Shown here: positions 18,400 through 27,753 of the stretch, piece by piece | Layout of the letters: every line of letters starts with the position of its first letter | Numbering within the stretch: position 1 is the stretch's first letter | NCBI GenBank assembly: GCA_016219185.1 | Contig: JACRBZ010000022.1 | Span: 23,882-87,881, forward strand | Reading direction: 5' to 3' | Length of the DNA stretch: 64,000 nt | DNA from: Deltaproteobacteria bacterium | GTDB lineage: Bacteria; Desulfobacterota; Desulfobacteria; Desulfobacterales; Desulfatirhabdiaceae | The notes under the pieces: model-generated | The model's input: only the letters and a program-made list of their open reading frames with translations | The model's database searches: none | Told to the model about the DNA's origin: nothing | Made by a program: the position numbers and the translations under genes

Positions 18400-18649
18400 G
18401 AGGTTTACGACATCCTTTTCCAAACAGCGCTTACGGTTCAGTACCACAGCAGCATGTTCGGTGTTGTTTTAAGAATCAGGATCGGTTTCAGATCATCACC
18501 GCATTTGAACTTGATATTTTCATCAATTTATTGGACTAATAAAATTCTCCAGGGTTTTATAAATGAAAACCCATAAAAAAACAATTGCCGGGCAAGGCGT
18601 CACCCGATAACGGATTGATCAAAATCGAATACGGAAGGAGACCACCCGC

Positions 18650-19150
18650 ATGATTTACTGTTTTAATGCCGCAGAAGTTTTTCAACTTGCCCTTGAAATC
18701 AAGGAAAACGGCAGGGCCTTCTATGAACTGGCCAGGAATAAGATTCAGGACCCTGAAATCAAGAAACAGTTTGCTGCGCTTGCCCAGAACGAGCTGGAAC
18801 ACATGGACAGAATCAAACGGCTTAAAGCCGAATCGGCATGGGGCAGCGGGCCGTCAGCACCTGATCCGGAAAACGAGATGGAAGTTTATGTAAAGGCAAC
18901 AGCGGATCAGCACGTCTTTAAAACGTGCGGTGCATTAAGCGTCCAACTGGACAAGATTCAGGATGTTCCGGACGTCTTGAAGCTTGCCTTGCAGTTCGAG
19001 AAGGACTCTGTTATTTTTTTCATGAGCATGCAGGAAGCCATCTGCGAAGGAAAGGATCGGGACGTCGTCGATATTCTGCTGAAAGAAGAGCTCAGCCGCG
19101 TCAAACAACTGTCCTTGCAGATTCAAAGAATGGGATACTGCCGCTTATAG
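18650..19150 (+). CDS. Ferritin-like / rubrerythrin-type di-iron domain protein
   Basis: The 166-residue helical protein has a first half like rubrerythrin: ALEIKENGRAFYELA and the ExxH iron motif ELEH at residues 48-51. The second half has QFEKDSVIFFMSM, but the matching ExxH is degenerate (KEELSRV, no His), so the di-iron site may be incomplete or use another ligand. It lacks the rubredoxin tail. It may act in peroxide or iron handling in an anaerobe. It lies 89 bp ahead of the alcohol dehydrogenase on the same strand; GGAGACCACC is a plausible ribosome site before 18650. Confidence 0.8.
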   Translation: MIYCFNAAEVFQLALEIKENGRAFYELARNKIQDPEIKKQFAALAQNELEHMDRIKRLKAESAWGSGPSAPDPENEMEVYVKATADQHVFKTCGALSVQLDKIQDVPDVLKLALQFEKDSVIFFMSMQEAICEGKDRDVVDILLKEELSRVKQLSLQIQRMGYCRL

Positions 19151-19239
19151 CCCAAAGCTGCCTGCGGCCGGTCTTTTCTTCTTTCAGGGAGTTTGGCAAC
19201 CATCGTCTATATGAACGCAAACCGTAAGGAGACTCCCCT

Positions 19240-20391
19240 ATGCTGGAACTCAGAAAATTCGTGGCACCGGAATTTGTCTTCGGCCCGGAAGCCCGAAAAC
19301 TGGCCGCGCAGTATGCCATCAATTTTGGCGCTAAAAAAGTGTTGATGGTAACCGATTCCGGAGTTCTGGACGCCGGCTGGGCATCCGAAGTTGCCGGCGC
19401 TTTTGAGACAACCGGAATCGATTGCGTTCTGTTCTCTCAGGTCACGCCCAACCCCCGCGCCGACGAAGTCATGGCCGGCGCGGAATTCTACCGCTCTGAA
19501 AACTGTGATGTCATTGTCGCGATCGGCGGCGGAAGCCCGATGGATTGCGCCAAGGGCATCGGCATCGTATGCACCAACCAAAGAAACATTCTGGGTTTTG
19601 AAGGCATCGACAATGTGGACGTTCCCGGCCCGCCCCTGATCTGCATTCCCACAACCGCCGGCACATCCGCCGATGTATCGCAGTTTGCCATCATCAACAA
19701 TCCGGAAAGAAAAATCAAAATCGCCATCATCAGCAAAACCGTGGTTCCGGATGTGGCCCTCATCGACCCGGAGACCACCCTTACCATGGATCTCTATCTG
19801 ACGGCCTGTACCGGAATGGATGCACTGGTTCACGCCATCGAGGCATTCGCTTCGACTGCCAGCGGCCCCATTACCGATATTCACGCCCTTGCGGCCATTG
19901 GGCTGATCCATGAGAACCTGCTGCGCGTTCTGGCATCTCCGAACGATATCATACTTCGCAACCAATTGATGCTGGCCAGCCTTGAAGCGGGCCTGGCTTT
20001 TTCCAACGCCAGCCTGGGAGCGGTTCATGCCATGGCCCACAGCCTGGGCGGCATGCTGGATCTGCCCCATGGCGAATGCAATGCCCTGCTGCTGGAACAT
20101 GTGGTTGCGTTTAACTTCAGCGCCGCGTCCGATCGGTACTGCCGGATTGCCGAAATCCTGGGGATCGATACGGCCGGCAAAACCGGGTACTGGATCAAGC
20201 AGGCGCTGCTGAACCATATTCATGATCTGCGAGAAGCCGCCGGCATTGGAAACACGCTGGGCCAGCGCGGGGTTTCCTCCAGCGACATCCCGCTGCTGGC
20301 CCGGAACGCGATTCAAGACCCCTGTATGGTCACCAACCCCTGTCAACCTTCGATTCGGGATATTGAAGTGATCTATGAATCCGCAAGATAA
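19240..20391 (+). CDS. Iron-containing alcohol dehydrogenase
   Basis: This 383-residue protein is full length for the group III (iron) alcohol dehydrogenases. The NAD-binding loop is GGGSPMDCAKGI (residues 97-108), TTAGTSADVSQF is at 138-149, and metal ligands fall at D194, H198 (GMDALVHAIE), H263 and H277 (DLPHGECNA), matching the FucO spacing. It interconverts an alcohol and aldehyde in the cytoplasm; the actual substrate is not evident. The next gene, a PAS hybrid kinase, starts within its last 17 bp, so they share a transcript. Confidence 0.94.
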   Translation: MLELRKFVAPEFVFGPEARKLAAQYAINFGAKKVLMVTDSGVLDAGWASEVAGAFETTGIDCVLFSQVTPNPRADEVMAGAEFYRSENCDVIVAIGGGSPMDCAKGIGIVCTNQRNILGFEGIDNVDVPGPPLICIPTTAGTSADVSQFAIINNPERKIKIAIISKTVVPDVALIDPETTLTMDLYLTACTGMDALVHAIEAFASTASGPITDIHALAAIGLIHENLLRVLASPNDIILRNQLMLASLEAGLAFSNASLGAVHAMAHSLGGMLDLPHGECNALLLEHVVAFNFSAASDRYCRIAEILGIDTAGKTGYWIKQALLNHIHDLREAAGIGNTLGQRGVSSSDIPLLARNAIQDPCMVTNPCQPSIRDIEVIYESAR

Positions 20392-22321
20392 ACATCCGGA
20401 CGACTGGCAGAGTCTTCGTCAAAAAATCATCGGACTGGGCGAAAAATCCATTCGAAAAAGCTATTACCCGGAACTGCGCCAGCGCCTGACGGATTTTGAG
20501 AATTTCCATACCCTCATGAACCACGTCAGCGACGCTATTCTCCTGTTTGATGTGGACTCCCTTCGCATCACCGACGCCAACCGAGCTGCCTGCGCATTGC
20601 TTCAGCAAGACCCTGAAGAAATGCGATCCCTGAATCTTTCACAGATTTGTCCCGAAATACTGAATACCGAGTCTCAAGAAACCCCATCCGTTGCCCGTTT
20701 TCTCAGCCGCGGTCAGGAGACGATTCCCGTTGAAATGACCGCCCAGGTGATCCGCAGGGAAGAGACCACTCAAGGGGTCATCATCGCCAGAGACATCCGG
20801 GAGCGACTCAAGGCGGAAGCGCGCTTGAAAAAAAGTGAAAAACGCTATCGCCGATTTTTCAATGAAAACCTCTCCGGTGCCTACATCAGCCGCCCGGACG
20901 GTGTTCTCCTGGCCTGCAATCCCGCCTTTGTCAAAATGCTGGGGTTCGAAACCATCGAAGAAGTCATGTCCCGCAATACAGCATCCTTTTATCCGGATCC
21001 GACCTGCCGCCAGGAATTTCTGGACGCGCTCCGGCGCCACAAAAAACTTCGTCACCATCCAACAACCCTTGCCGGGAAAAACGGGGAAACGGTTTATGTA
21101 ATCGAAAATGCAACGGGCGTATTCACGGAAACCGGCGATCTGGAAGAAATCAGAGGGTATATGATGGATTTGACGGAGCAAAAACACCTGGAATCCCGGC
21201 TTCAGCAGTCTTCAAAAATGGAAGCCATCGGAACGCTTGCCGGGGGCATTGCCCATGATTTCAACAATATTCTGATGGCGATTCAAGGGGGCGTTTCCCT
21301 GATATCGCTTGGCACACACCCGGATCATCCCCATCACGGGCTCCTGAAACAGATTGAAAAGCAGGTTGAAAAAGCTGCCAGGCTGACGGCCCAGCTTTTG
21401 GGGTTTGCCCGAAAGGGCCGATACATAATCCAATTGGTGGATCTGAACCCGCTGGTCACCGAATCCATTGAAATCGTTTCCAGAACCCGAAAAAACATTA
21501 CGGTATCAACCGAGCTTGAAACCAATCTGCCGGCCATCGAAGCAGACCGCAGCCAGGCGGAACAGGTGGTGATGAATTTGTGCATCAATGCCGCCGATGC
21601 CATGCCCGGCGGCGGGCAACTGATCCTGAAAACCCGGGCTTCCGTTGAAACCGATTTTTCTCATGCTCTTTTCAGCGTCAAACCCGGCCGTTATGTGGTG
21701 TTGACGGTTGCCGATACCGGTGAGGGGATGTCTGAAGAGACTTTGCAGCGAATTTTTGAACCGTTTTATACCACGAAATCCAAGGGCAAAGGGACGGGCC
21801 TGGGCCTGGCCTCGGTATATGGAATCGTCGAGAGCCATGGCGGAACCCTTGCCGTAGCCTCTCAAAAAGGCGTCGGAACCACATTTACCATTTATTTCCC
21901 GGCTTCGGACAAAGTGCTCGAAACAGCACCGGAAAACCCGCAGCCGATTGCAAGGGGAAAAGGCAACATCCTGCTGGTGGACGATGAAGAAATTATCCGC
22001 GACATCGGCGCCCAGATGCTTGAGCGCCTGGGATACTGCGTCAGGCTGGCATCCAGCGGAACAGATGCGGTTCGAACATACCGGGAAGAAGAAAAAGATA
22101 TCTCGCTGGTCATGCTGGATCTTGTCATGCCCGGCATGAGCGGCGCTGAAACCTTTGATACGATCAAAACCATCAATCCGTCGGCCAGAATACTCCTTTG
22201 TTCCGGTTACAGCGCGGATGACCAGGCGCCGGACATCATCTCCAAAGGATGCGCCGGCTTTATTCAAAAGCCCTTCAGCCTGAGCGTCCTGTCTCAAAAA
22301 ATCAAAGACGTCCTTCAGTAG
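20375..22321 (+). CDS. Cytoplasmic PAS-PAS hybrid histidine kinase
   Basis: The 648 residues show no membrane helix. Two PAS domains (about 45-155 and 160-275, the second with FNENLSGAYISRPDGVLLACN) lead to H-box LAGGIAHDFNNIL (near 290), N-box CINAADAMPGGG, G1 ADTGEGMS, G2 GTGLGLASVYG and a C-terminal receiver (LLVDDEE, acceptor in MLDLVMPGMSG, QKPF lysine). Phosphate would move from His to the fused receiver and then to an unseen partner. The start overlaps the alcohol dehydrogenase gene, hinting at a link with that enzyme's expression or redox state. Confidence 0.92.
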   Translation: MNPQDKHPDDWQSLRQKIIGLGEKSIRKSYYPELRQRLTDFENFHTLMNHVSDAILLFDVDSLRITDANRAACALLQQDPEEMRSLNLSQICPEILNTESQETPSVARFLSRGQETIPVEMTAQVIRREETTQGVIIARDIRERLKAEARLKKSEKRYRRFFNENLSGAYISRPDGVLLACNPAFVKMLGFETIEEVMSRNTASFYPDPTCRQEFLDALRRHKKLRHHPTTLAGKNGETVYVIENATGVFTETGDLEEIRGYMMDLTEQKHLESRLQQSSKMEAIGTLAGGIAHDFNNILMAIQGGVSLISLGTHPDHPHHGLLKQIEKQVEKAARLTAQLLGFARKGRYIIQLVDLNPLVTESIEIVSRTRKNITVSTELETNLPAIEADRSQAEQVVMNLCINAADAMPGGGQLILKTRASVETDFSHALFSVKPGRYVVLTVADTGEGMSEETLQRIFEPFYTTKSKGKGTGLGLASVYGIVESHGGTLAVASQKGVGTTFTIYFPASDKVLETAPENPQPIARGKGNILLVDDEEIIRDIGAQMLERLGYCVRLASSGTDAVRTYREEEKDISLVMLDLVMPGMSGAETFDTIKTINPSARILLCSGYSADDQAPDIISKGCAGFIQKPFSLSVLSQKIKDVLQ

Positions 22322-22393
22322 CGATCCCGTTCTCCGGCCTTTCCAAAATCGCCTGAAGAATCATGCTGATGACAATCATGTTGAACCGTAACT

Positions 22394-24073
22394 TTACTTG
22401 TTCTCCAGAGCCTTGCGGATCGCATCGCCAAGCCCCATTAAATTATAAGGCTTCCCCAGAAAAGCCTGGGGCCATTCAGGATGGTTCCCTGCCATAACAT
22501 GGGCCTGATCGTAGCCGCTGGACAGGATCACCGGAATACCGGGTGCAAGCTTACGCAAGGATCCCAGCGTTTCCCAGCCGTCCATTCGCGGCATGGTCAG
22601 GTCGCAAAGCACGCAACGGATTGTGTCCCGGTACTGCCGGAACACCTCAATGGCCTCGATTCCGTCCTTCGCTTCGAGAACCGTAAAACCTATGTGCGTG
22701 AGCATGACTTTGGCCATTTCGCGCACCGCATGCTCGTCTTCGACCAACAGTACGGTGCCACCCTCTTCAATTATCGGAACTTGGGCCGTTTTCTCCGGCT
22801 GCCGGATGACTGCTTCGGTCGACACCGGCAAAAAAACCCGAAATATGCTCCCACGGCCCGCTTCACTCTCCACCGTGACGGCCCCGCTGTGTGCCCTAAC
22901 AACTCCCAGAACCACGGGCAAGCCCAGGCCACGACCGGTGAACTTGCTGGTAAAAAAAGGGTCGAAAAGCTTCTCGATATCCTTTTCAGCAATCCCGCAG
23001 CCGTCGTCCGTCACTTCCATGCAGGCATAGAGATCGTCCTGCGGCTGCCAGTCCAGGGGAAATCGGTGCGTTACGGGAATTCCCGCCGGGAAAACCGTCC
23101 TGACAGTCAGGCGGATGGCACCCCGGACTTCACCGATAGCCTCCCAGGCATTGGTCGCCAGGTGGGTCAAGATTTGCTGAATCTGGTGCACATTCGCATT
23201 GATGGTCGGCCCAGGAGAAGGCAAGTCAGCCTCTATATCCATATCTTTCGGCATGACGGCATGGAGCATGGGCAGACTTCGGCGGCAGGTCTCGGATAAA
23301 TCCAGCGGTTCCTGTTTGCCGGGTGTTTGCCCGAGATAGGTCAGCATCAGCCCGCTCACTTCCGCCGCCCGGCAAGCCGCTTCCATGGCCCCGGCCAGGT
23401 TCTTTCCAATGCCCGATCCCAAAGGCAGGGCATACATGGCGAGTTCCAGGTTTCCCATAACAATGGAGAGCAGATTGTTGTAGTGGTGCGCGATAGCCCC
23501 AGCCATACGGCCCAGGCTTTCTGCCTTCTGAATCTGTCGGTATTGGATCTCGAGCTTTGCCTTCTCCACCTCCAACAACTTGCGATCGGTGATATCACTC
23601 ATCACGACACGGCAGACAAGCGGGCCGTTCTCGCTATTCCGGACCACACTTGCTTCCAGCCGGGCCCAGAATTGCGGGCTATCCGGCCGCAGCATCCGCA
23701 ACTCAAACATCTGGGATGCACCCGTCTCAAAGAGCGCATTGCGGTGGAGGTAATAAATATCCTGATCCTCCGCCAGGATGAAACGGGTCAGCGGCCGCCT
23801 GACCAGCGCGCCCCGTGCCACGCCCAGCAAGGTGGCAGCAGTGAGGTTGGCCTCCAGAATGAGCCCCTTTTCGGAGAGGATGCAATAGCCAACCGGCGCC
23901 AGATCGTACAGGTCGAAATAATGAACCCGCAACTCGTGGAGCAGCCGCCGGGTTTCTTCAAGCGACAAGGCCTCGCTGTTTTCCGGCGACCGGACTGCTT
24001 TTTCCCGGACCCTTTCATCGGTCCGATTGCGCAGTCCGGTAGCAACACCGGGCCGGTCATCGATTTTCATCAT
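22394..24073 (-). CDS. Cytoplasmic PAS hybrid histidine kinase
   Basis: The start is taken at the tandem ATG near 24073, preceded by CAGGAGAAG; the frame is open to 24595 but that part overlaps cbiO and is not coding. The 559 residues have a PAS domain (about 60-170, VHYFDLYDLAPVGYCIL), a kinase core with an unusual H-box AIAHHYNNLLS, N-box TNAWEAIGE, G1 TDDGCGIAEKD, G2 GRGLGLPVV, and a receiver (LLVEDEH, acceptor in CDLTMPRMDG, GKPY lysine). It resembles the other PAS hybrid kinase in design and is convergent with it. Confidence 0.9.
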   Translation of the reverse strand: MMKIDDRPGVATGLRNRTDERVREKAVRSPENSEALSLEETRRLLHELRVHYFDLYDLAPVGYCILSEKGLILEANLTAATLLGVARGALVRRPLTRFILAEDQDIYYLHRNALFETGASQMFELRMLRPDSPQFWARLEASVVRNSENGPLVCRVVMSDITDRKLLEVEKAKLEIQYRQIQKAESLGRMAGAIAHHYNNLLSIVMGNLELAMYALPLGSGIGKNLAGAMEAACRAAEVSGLMLTYLGQTPGKQEPLDLSETCRRSLPMLHAVMPKDMDIEADLPSPGPTINANVHQIQQILTHLATNAWEAIGEVRGAIRLTVRTVFPAGIPVTHRFPLDWQPQDDLYACMEVTDDGCGIAEKDIEKLFDPFFTSKFTGRGLGLPVVLGVVRAHSGAVTVESEAGRGSIFRVFLPVSTEAVIRQPEKTAQVPIIEEGGTVLLVEDEHAVREMAKVMLTHIGFTVLEAKDGIEAIEVFRQYRDTIRCVLCDLTMPRMDGWETLGSLRKLAPGIPVILSSGYDQAHVMAGNHPEWPQAFLGKPYNLMGLGDAIRKALENK

Positions 24074-24434
24074 TGTGCTTCTCCTGCATTTTTTCAACGG
24101 CGTTTCTTTCGCGCTTGCACCCACACCGTCCTGAGGCCACCGCTCAGGCAATGTCTCCTCTAAAGCCGCAAATGAATCTGCTACAGTATTATCATGGTTA
24201 TTAAGTGATTTGCAACGCGGTTTATTTCCCAGATTGGAAAAATTTCGGACAGATGCTGTCCGCGATGGAACCCGGAGCTTCAAACGACCGCAATGATCCT
24301 GGCGCAGGAAAGCACCGGGTTTCAGAAGCCCTTCGGGTTTATGGAAATCGGGCGGGAAATTGCGGAATTTTTGAATCAGAACTCTTGATTTTTCGGCAAG
24401 GGGACGAACCGGATCAATCCGGATAGACGCTTCC
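24074..24434. other. Intergenic region upstream of the PAS kinase
   Basis: These 361 bp lie between the kinase start and the end of cbiO. I see no gene. A short palindrome, CCGGAT-CA-ATCCGG, lies at 24410-24423 just beyond the cbiO stop but without a T-run, so a terminator role is uncertain. The promoter for the kinase must be here. Confidence 0.35.
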
Positions 24435-25193
24435 CTACCCGGCAGTCGAGTTGCAAATTGGACAGGCCTGGAGCGAAAGGGGTTTTTCCAGGCGGCAAGC
24501 ATCCAGGAGCGCCGCGTCTTGCAGGATATCCCGGGTAGGCCCGTCTGCTTCGACCCGGCCTTTCTTAAGAACAATGGTGCGGGAGCATAAATCAAGCACC
24601 ATATCCAGGTCGTGGGTTGCCAGAATAATGGTGTGCTCGAATGTTTTCAGAAGATGAATGAGCTGACGTCTGGCCCTGGGGTCAAGATTGGATGTCGGCT
24701 CATCCATGACCAGAATACTCGGGGACATGGAGAGCACCGTCGCAATAGCCACGGATCGCTTTTCTCCTCCCGAGAGCCTGTAGGGCGGACGGTCTTTCAG
24801 ATGAAGCATGCCCACCGTGGACAGGGCCTGGACAACCCTTTCCTCCACATCCTCAAGGGGAAGACCCAGATTCAAGGGGCCATAGGCAACGTCTTCATGG
24901 ACCGACGGCATGAAGAGCTGATCGTCCGGGTCCTGAAAAACCATGCCGACCGTGCGCCGAACCTGCTCCAGTGTTTTTCGGGTCAGGGGAAAATCGCCGA
25001 TACGGACCGTTCCGGTTTCGGGAATGAGACAGCCGTTCAGGTGCAGCAGAATCGTGGATTTTCCGGCCCCGTTTGCCCCGACGATGGCAACGGTTTCCCC
25101 GTGGGTGATTCGAAACGAAACCCCGTGCAAGGCGGCATTACCATCGGGATAGGTGTAATGCAGGTCTTTGATTTCAACGATATGGTGGCTCAT
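24435..25193 (-). CDS. cbiO: Cobalt/nickel ECF transporter ATPase CbiO
   Basis: This is the energising ATPase of an energy-coupling-factor importer. The ATG at 25193 overlaps the cbiQ stop (ATGA), giving 252 residues. Walker A is GANGAGKST, the Q-loop region is VGMVFQDPDDQLF (the DPDDQ form is typical of ECF ATPases), the signature is LSGGEKRSVAIA, Walker B is ILVMDEPTSNLD and the switch His is in ATHDLD. The N-terminus IVEIKDLHYTYPDGNAALHG is standard. Order cbiM-cbiQ-cbiO with overlaps indicates one transcript. Confidence 0.95.
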   Translation of the reverse strand: MSHHIVEIKDLHYTYPDGNAALHGVSFRITHGETVAIVGANGAGKSTILLHLNGCLIPETGTVRIGDFPLTRKTLEQVRRTVGMVFQDPDDQLFMPSVHEDVAYGPLNLGLPLEDVEERVVQALSTVGMLHLKDRPPYRLSGGEKRSVAIATVLSMSPSILVMDEPTSNLDPRARRQLIHLLKTFEHTIILATHDLDMVLDLCSRTIVLKKGRVEADGPTRDILQDAALLDACRLEKPLSLQACPICNSTAG

Positions 25194-26002
25194 CTGATCA
25201 GCTCCGTAACCCTGTCGCCCATCCACTGGGGAATATCAACCAGCCGCATGAGTGCAAACAGCGTGGACCACCCCAGGAGAAATGCAGCGTCGCATCTGCC
25301 GAAGGTTAACTGCCTGAAAACCCGTATTTCTCCATCAAACCCCCGGCAGCGCATGGCCAGGTGAATGCGCTGGGCCCGGTCCAGGGCACGCAGCAGGAGC
25401 TGGCCGATCATGGACGTGAAAACCCCAAACCCCATTCCCTTCCCTTCAAATGTGCGAAGGGTCCTGGCCCGTACCATGCGCGATGCTTCATCGGTCAGCA
25501 CAAAAATATAGCGATACAAAAAAAGAAGTTGCACGGCAAAGCTGTTGGGAGCGCCCATTCTTTCCAGGGACATGCAGATCGATGCAAAGCCGGTGCTGGC
25601 GATCAGGGCAAGCACGGCACCGACCGTCAGGACAAAGCGCAGCATGATGGAAGCAAAAGAAATCCAGCCCCCGGAAATGCCGACAGGACCCAGATTCATC
25701 AGTACAGCACGATCAATGAGGGGATTAAACATACCGATGAATACGGCAAAAGGCGCGGCCAGCAGAATTTTTTTCATCAGATACACAAGCGGCAAATCTC
25801 CCAGGGCAATCAGGACGATGGGATAGAGGAAAAACGGAGTCAGACCCGTTATTTCATATTTGTCGAAGGATACGACGCTGACGATGAAAAACGCGGTGGT
25901 AATCACTTTTGCACGGGGATCCAGCCGGTGGATGGGGCTTTGCTGACAGGAAAGGCTGTCAAGATAGCTGATATCCAGAAAAGATGATGCAATTTTTGCC
26001 AT
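25190..26002 (-). CDS. cbiQ: Cobalt/nickel ECF transporter membrane subunit CbiQ
   Basis: The T-component of the importer, 270 residues with about five to six membrane helices. It starts with the usual amphipathic lead (SIHRLDPRAKVI is the equivalent here: SPIHRLDPRAK), and carries the coupling-helix motifs ARTLRTFEG and RAQRIHLAMRCRGFDGE, the Ala-Arg-Gly type signatures that contact the ATPases. Its ATG directly abuts the cbiM stop. It links CbiM to CbiO in the inner membrane. Confidence 0.95.
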   Translation of the reverse strand: MAKIASSFLDISYLDSLSCQQSPIHRLDPRAKVITTAFFIVSVVSFDKYEITGLTPFFLYPIVLIALGDLPLVYLMKKILLAAPFAVFIGMFNPLIDRAVLMNLGPVGISGGWISFASIMLRFVLTVGAVLALIASTGFASICMSLERMGAPNSFAVQLLFLYRYIFVLTDEASRMVRARTLRTFEGKGMGFGVFTSMIGQLLLRALDRAQRIHLAMRCRGFDGEIRVFRQLTFGRCDAAFLLGWSTLFALMRLVDIPQWMGDRVTELIR

Positions 26003-27057
26003 TAACTTTGTCGATACCGTTTTTTCAAGGCAAAGCCGATGAATCCGGCCAGTCCCATGGCCATTGTCCCCCCGACAAGCCCGGATACGGAAGTCCCCGC
26101 GCTCACAGCCGGCCAGGATTCTTTCTTTTCCGGTGCTGTCGGTGATTCATGTCCGCCCGGTTTATCCGGCTCGGTTTTCATGAATCCGTAGTCCGGTAAA
26201 AAAGCGGTTTTTTCCTGAAGTCTGGCAAAAAGCGAATGCAGCCTTTTTTCAGCAGGTTCGAGTTTTTCCTTTCCGGATGCATGGAACATGGACCACTCCA
26301 GCCCGTCCGGACGATCCGAGGCAAACCAGGACAACATGCCGCCGGTAGTTGCGGCAACCACAAGAAGTCCGACAAGCACATTTCCAATGGCAAGGCGCCC
26401 CATCGGCCGGGCCGCGCCGGCCATGTTCAGAATTTCGGGACGCGCCTTCCAGATAAAGGTCACCACTGCCGCGGTAACCAGCCCCTCGACAATGCCGATG
26501 GCCAGATGGATGGGCTGCATCAAGAGCAGGAACGTGCCGAATGGCAGTTCCGAGATTCCGGAAAGCAGCGTCTCGATAACAACGCCAAACGCACCCATTT
26601 GCAGCCCCAGGACGGACGCAACGATGGCACCCACCAGGATACGGCGCCGGGTGGGGCCCTGCCCGGCGATCTGCCTGTAAATGATCGGATAGGCAATAAA
26701 GCAGGGGAAAAAACCCAAATTGAAAATATTGCATCCCAGCGCCAGAAGCCCGCCGTCCGCAAAGAACAGAGCTTGAACCGTGAGCACCGATGCCATGGTG
26801 ATAAAGGCGGCGTAAGGCCCCAGCAAGATGGCCAGAATCATCCCCCCGCCAAGGTGGCCGCTGGATCCGGTGGCAGGAATCGTGAAGTTGATCATCTGGG
26901 CAGCAAATATGAAAGCTCCCAAAACGCCCATCAGCGGTGTCCGGCTGTCGTCCAGGCATTCTTTGAGTTTTTTAGCGCTATAGAGGGTAAGGCCGGCAGT
27001 CGCGGCCCACATTGCGCCGCCGACAGCCGGTGAAATCAGTGCATCCGCCATGTGCAT
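26002..27057 (-). CDS. cbiM: Cobalt/nickel substrate-binding subunit CbiM with PDGLE extension
   Basis: The mature N-terminus MHMADALISP fixes the start at 27057; its His2 and amino terminus bind the metal in this family. AGGAGG precedes the ATG. The first about 220 residues form the CbiM core (GSSGHLGGGMILAILLGP, QALFFADGGLLALGCNIFNLG). The C-terminal part has RPDGLEWS, the mark of the PDGLE domain that replaces separate CbiN, and a last membrane helix, so no cbiN gene is needed. Whether cobalt or nickel is carried cannot be decided; no cobalamin riboswitch consensus is visible upstream. Confidence 0.94.
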   Translation of the reverse strand: MHMADALISPAVGGAMWAATAGLTLYSAKKLKECLDDSRTPLMGVLGAFIFAAQMINFTIPATGSSGHLGGGMILAILLGPYAAFITMASVLTVQALFFADGGLLALGCNIFNLGFFPCFIAYPIIYRQIAGQGPTRRRILVGAIVASVLGLQMGAFGVVIETLLSGISELPFGTFLLLMQPIHLAIGIVEGLVTAAVVTFIWKARPEILNMAGAARPMGRLAIGNVLVGLLVVAATTGGMLSWFASDRPDGLEWSMFHASGKEKLEPAEKRLHSLFARLQEKTAFLPDYGFMKTEPDKPGGHESPTAPEKKESWPAVSAGTSVSGLVGGTMAMGLAGFIGFALKKRYRQS

Positions 27058-27433
27058 GGGAAATCCTCCTAACAAAAGGAAATCATTAAAACAACTTCGG
27101 CCTGCCAATGGCAAGCCCATTGATTTTCCCGAGCCAAAAAAAAACCAGGTAAGCCCCACATTATGGTGCTATCCTGGCCTTCATGACCCGACTATGCGTT
27201 TTTTTCACTACCGTACTGCCAGCGCTTCATGCCCTGTTTAAAGATCATAAATACACAAGACATTCCCCTGAGTCAACCGGTTTTATTCTCGGGTTTTTTT
27301 ATAACGAAACGTCTCATCGAAACATGAAGCCCCATCTGCAGCCCCAACGCCATGCAGAACGCGAAAATGCCGCTCCCTGGCAATTTTTTAAAGACATCGG
27401 CGCGTCCTGCAACGCATGGGCCGAGGCAACTCT
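27058..27433. other. Leader/promoter region of cbiMQO
   Basis: No gene is supported in these 376 bp upstream of cbiM. There are two hairpins: CAATGG-caagc-CCATTG at 27106-27122 and an interrupted dyad at 27145-27177. I looked for the B12-box pattern of a cobalamin riboswitch and for a NikR-type GTATGA...TCATAC dyad and found neither. Confidence 0.45.
27145..27177. promoter_or_regulatory. Interrupted palindrome in the cbiM leader
   Basis: The sequence pairs as CCAGG/CCTGG, then AGC/GCT and CCA/TGG with symmetric mismatches and a five-base loop (cATTA). It sits about 90 bp before the cbiM start and could be a metalloregulator operator or an RNA hairpin. It matches no consensus I know. Confidence 0.35.
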
Positions 27434-27751
27434 TTACAAAAGATAAAAGCCGGCAATCAGTATGCCGCTGATGACAAGGGAGGCGGCAATGCACATTGAA
27501 AGGGCATTCGTTGATATATTTACGCCGTCGCCATTGTTTGGCCTCGACAGGGCCCATCCCAGCACCACAAAAACAACGAGATTGATTAATCCGTGAGTTA
27601 TCCAATGATGAGACGTGGCGGACTTCATCCAGACCATAACCGTATCCTCGTGTGTTTCCTTAAAAATGACGAAAAGAGCGCTAAAAAAGCTGGTGATCAC
27701 AAAGGATAAGCCAAAAGATCTTGTATATTTTCCAAGTTCAGTCAGTTCCAT
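27434..27751 (-). CDS. Hypothetical three- to four-helix membrane protein
   Basis: The 105 residues have hydrophobic segments near 12-30, 50-68 and 82-104 and two histidines in SHHWITHG between the first two. I do not recognise the family. GAAAGGGGG precedes the ATG, and the start lies two bases after the stop of the 155-residue gene, so both are translated from one transcript. It may form a complex with that protein. The cbi genes follow after a 376-bp gap, so a functional tie with metal import is not shown. Confidence 0.75.
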   Translation of the reverse strand: MELTELGKYTRSFGLSFVITSFFSALFVIFKETHEDTVMVWMKSATSHHWITHGLINLVVFVVLGWALSRPNNGDGVNISTNALSMCIAASLVISGILIAGFYLL

Positions 27752-27753
27752 GG

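Noticed and set aside
24074..24595. N-terminal extension of the PAS hybrid kinase by 174 residues
   Set aside because: It overlaps cbiO on the same strand, has arginine-rich non-domain sequence, and a clear ribosome site and ATG occur at 24073.
27058..27433. Cobalamin riboswitch ahead of cbiM
   Set aside because: The B12-box consensus and core helices are not seen.
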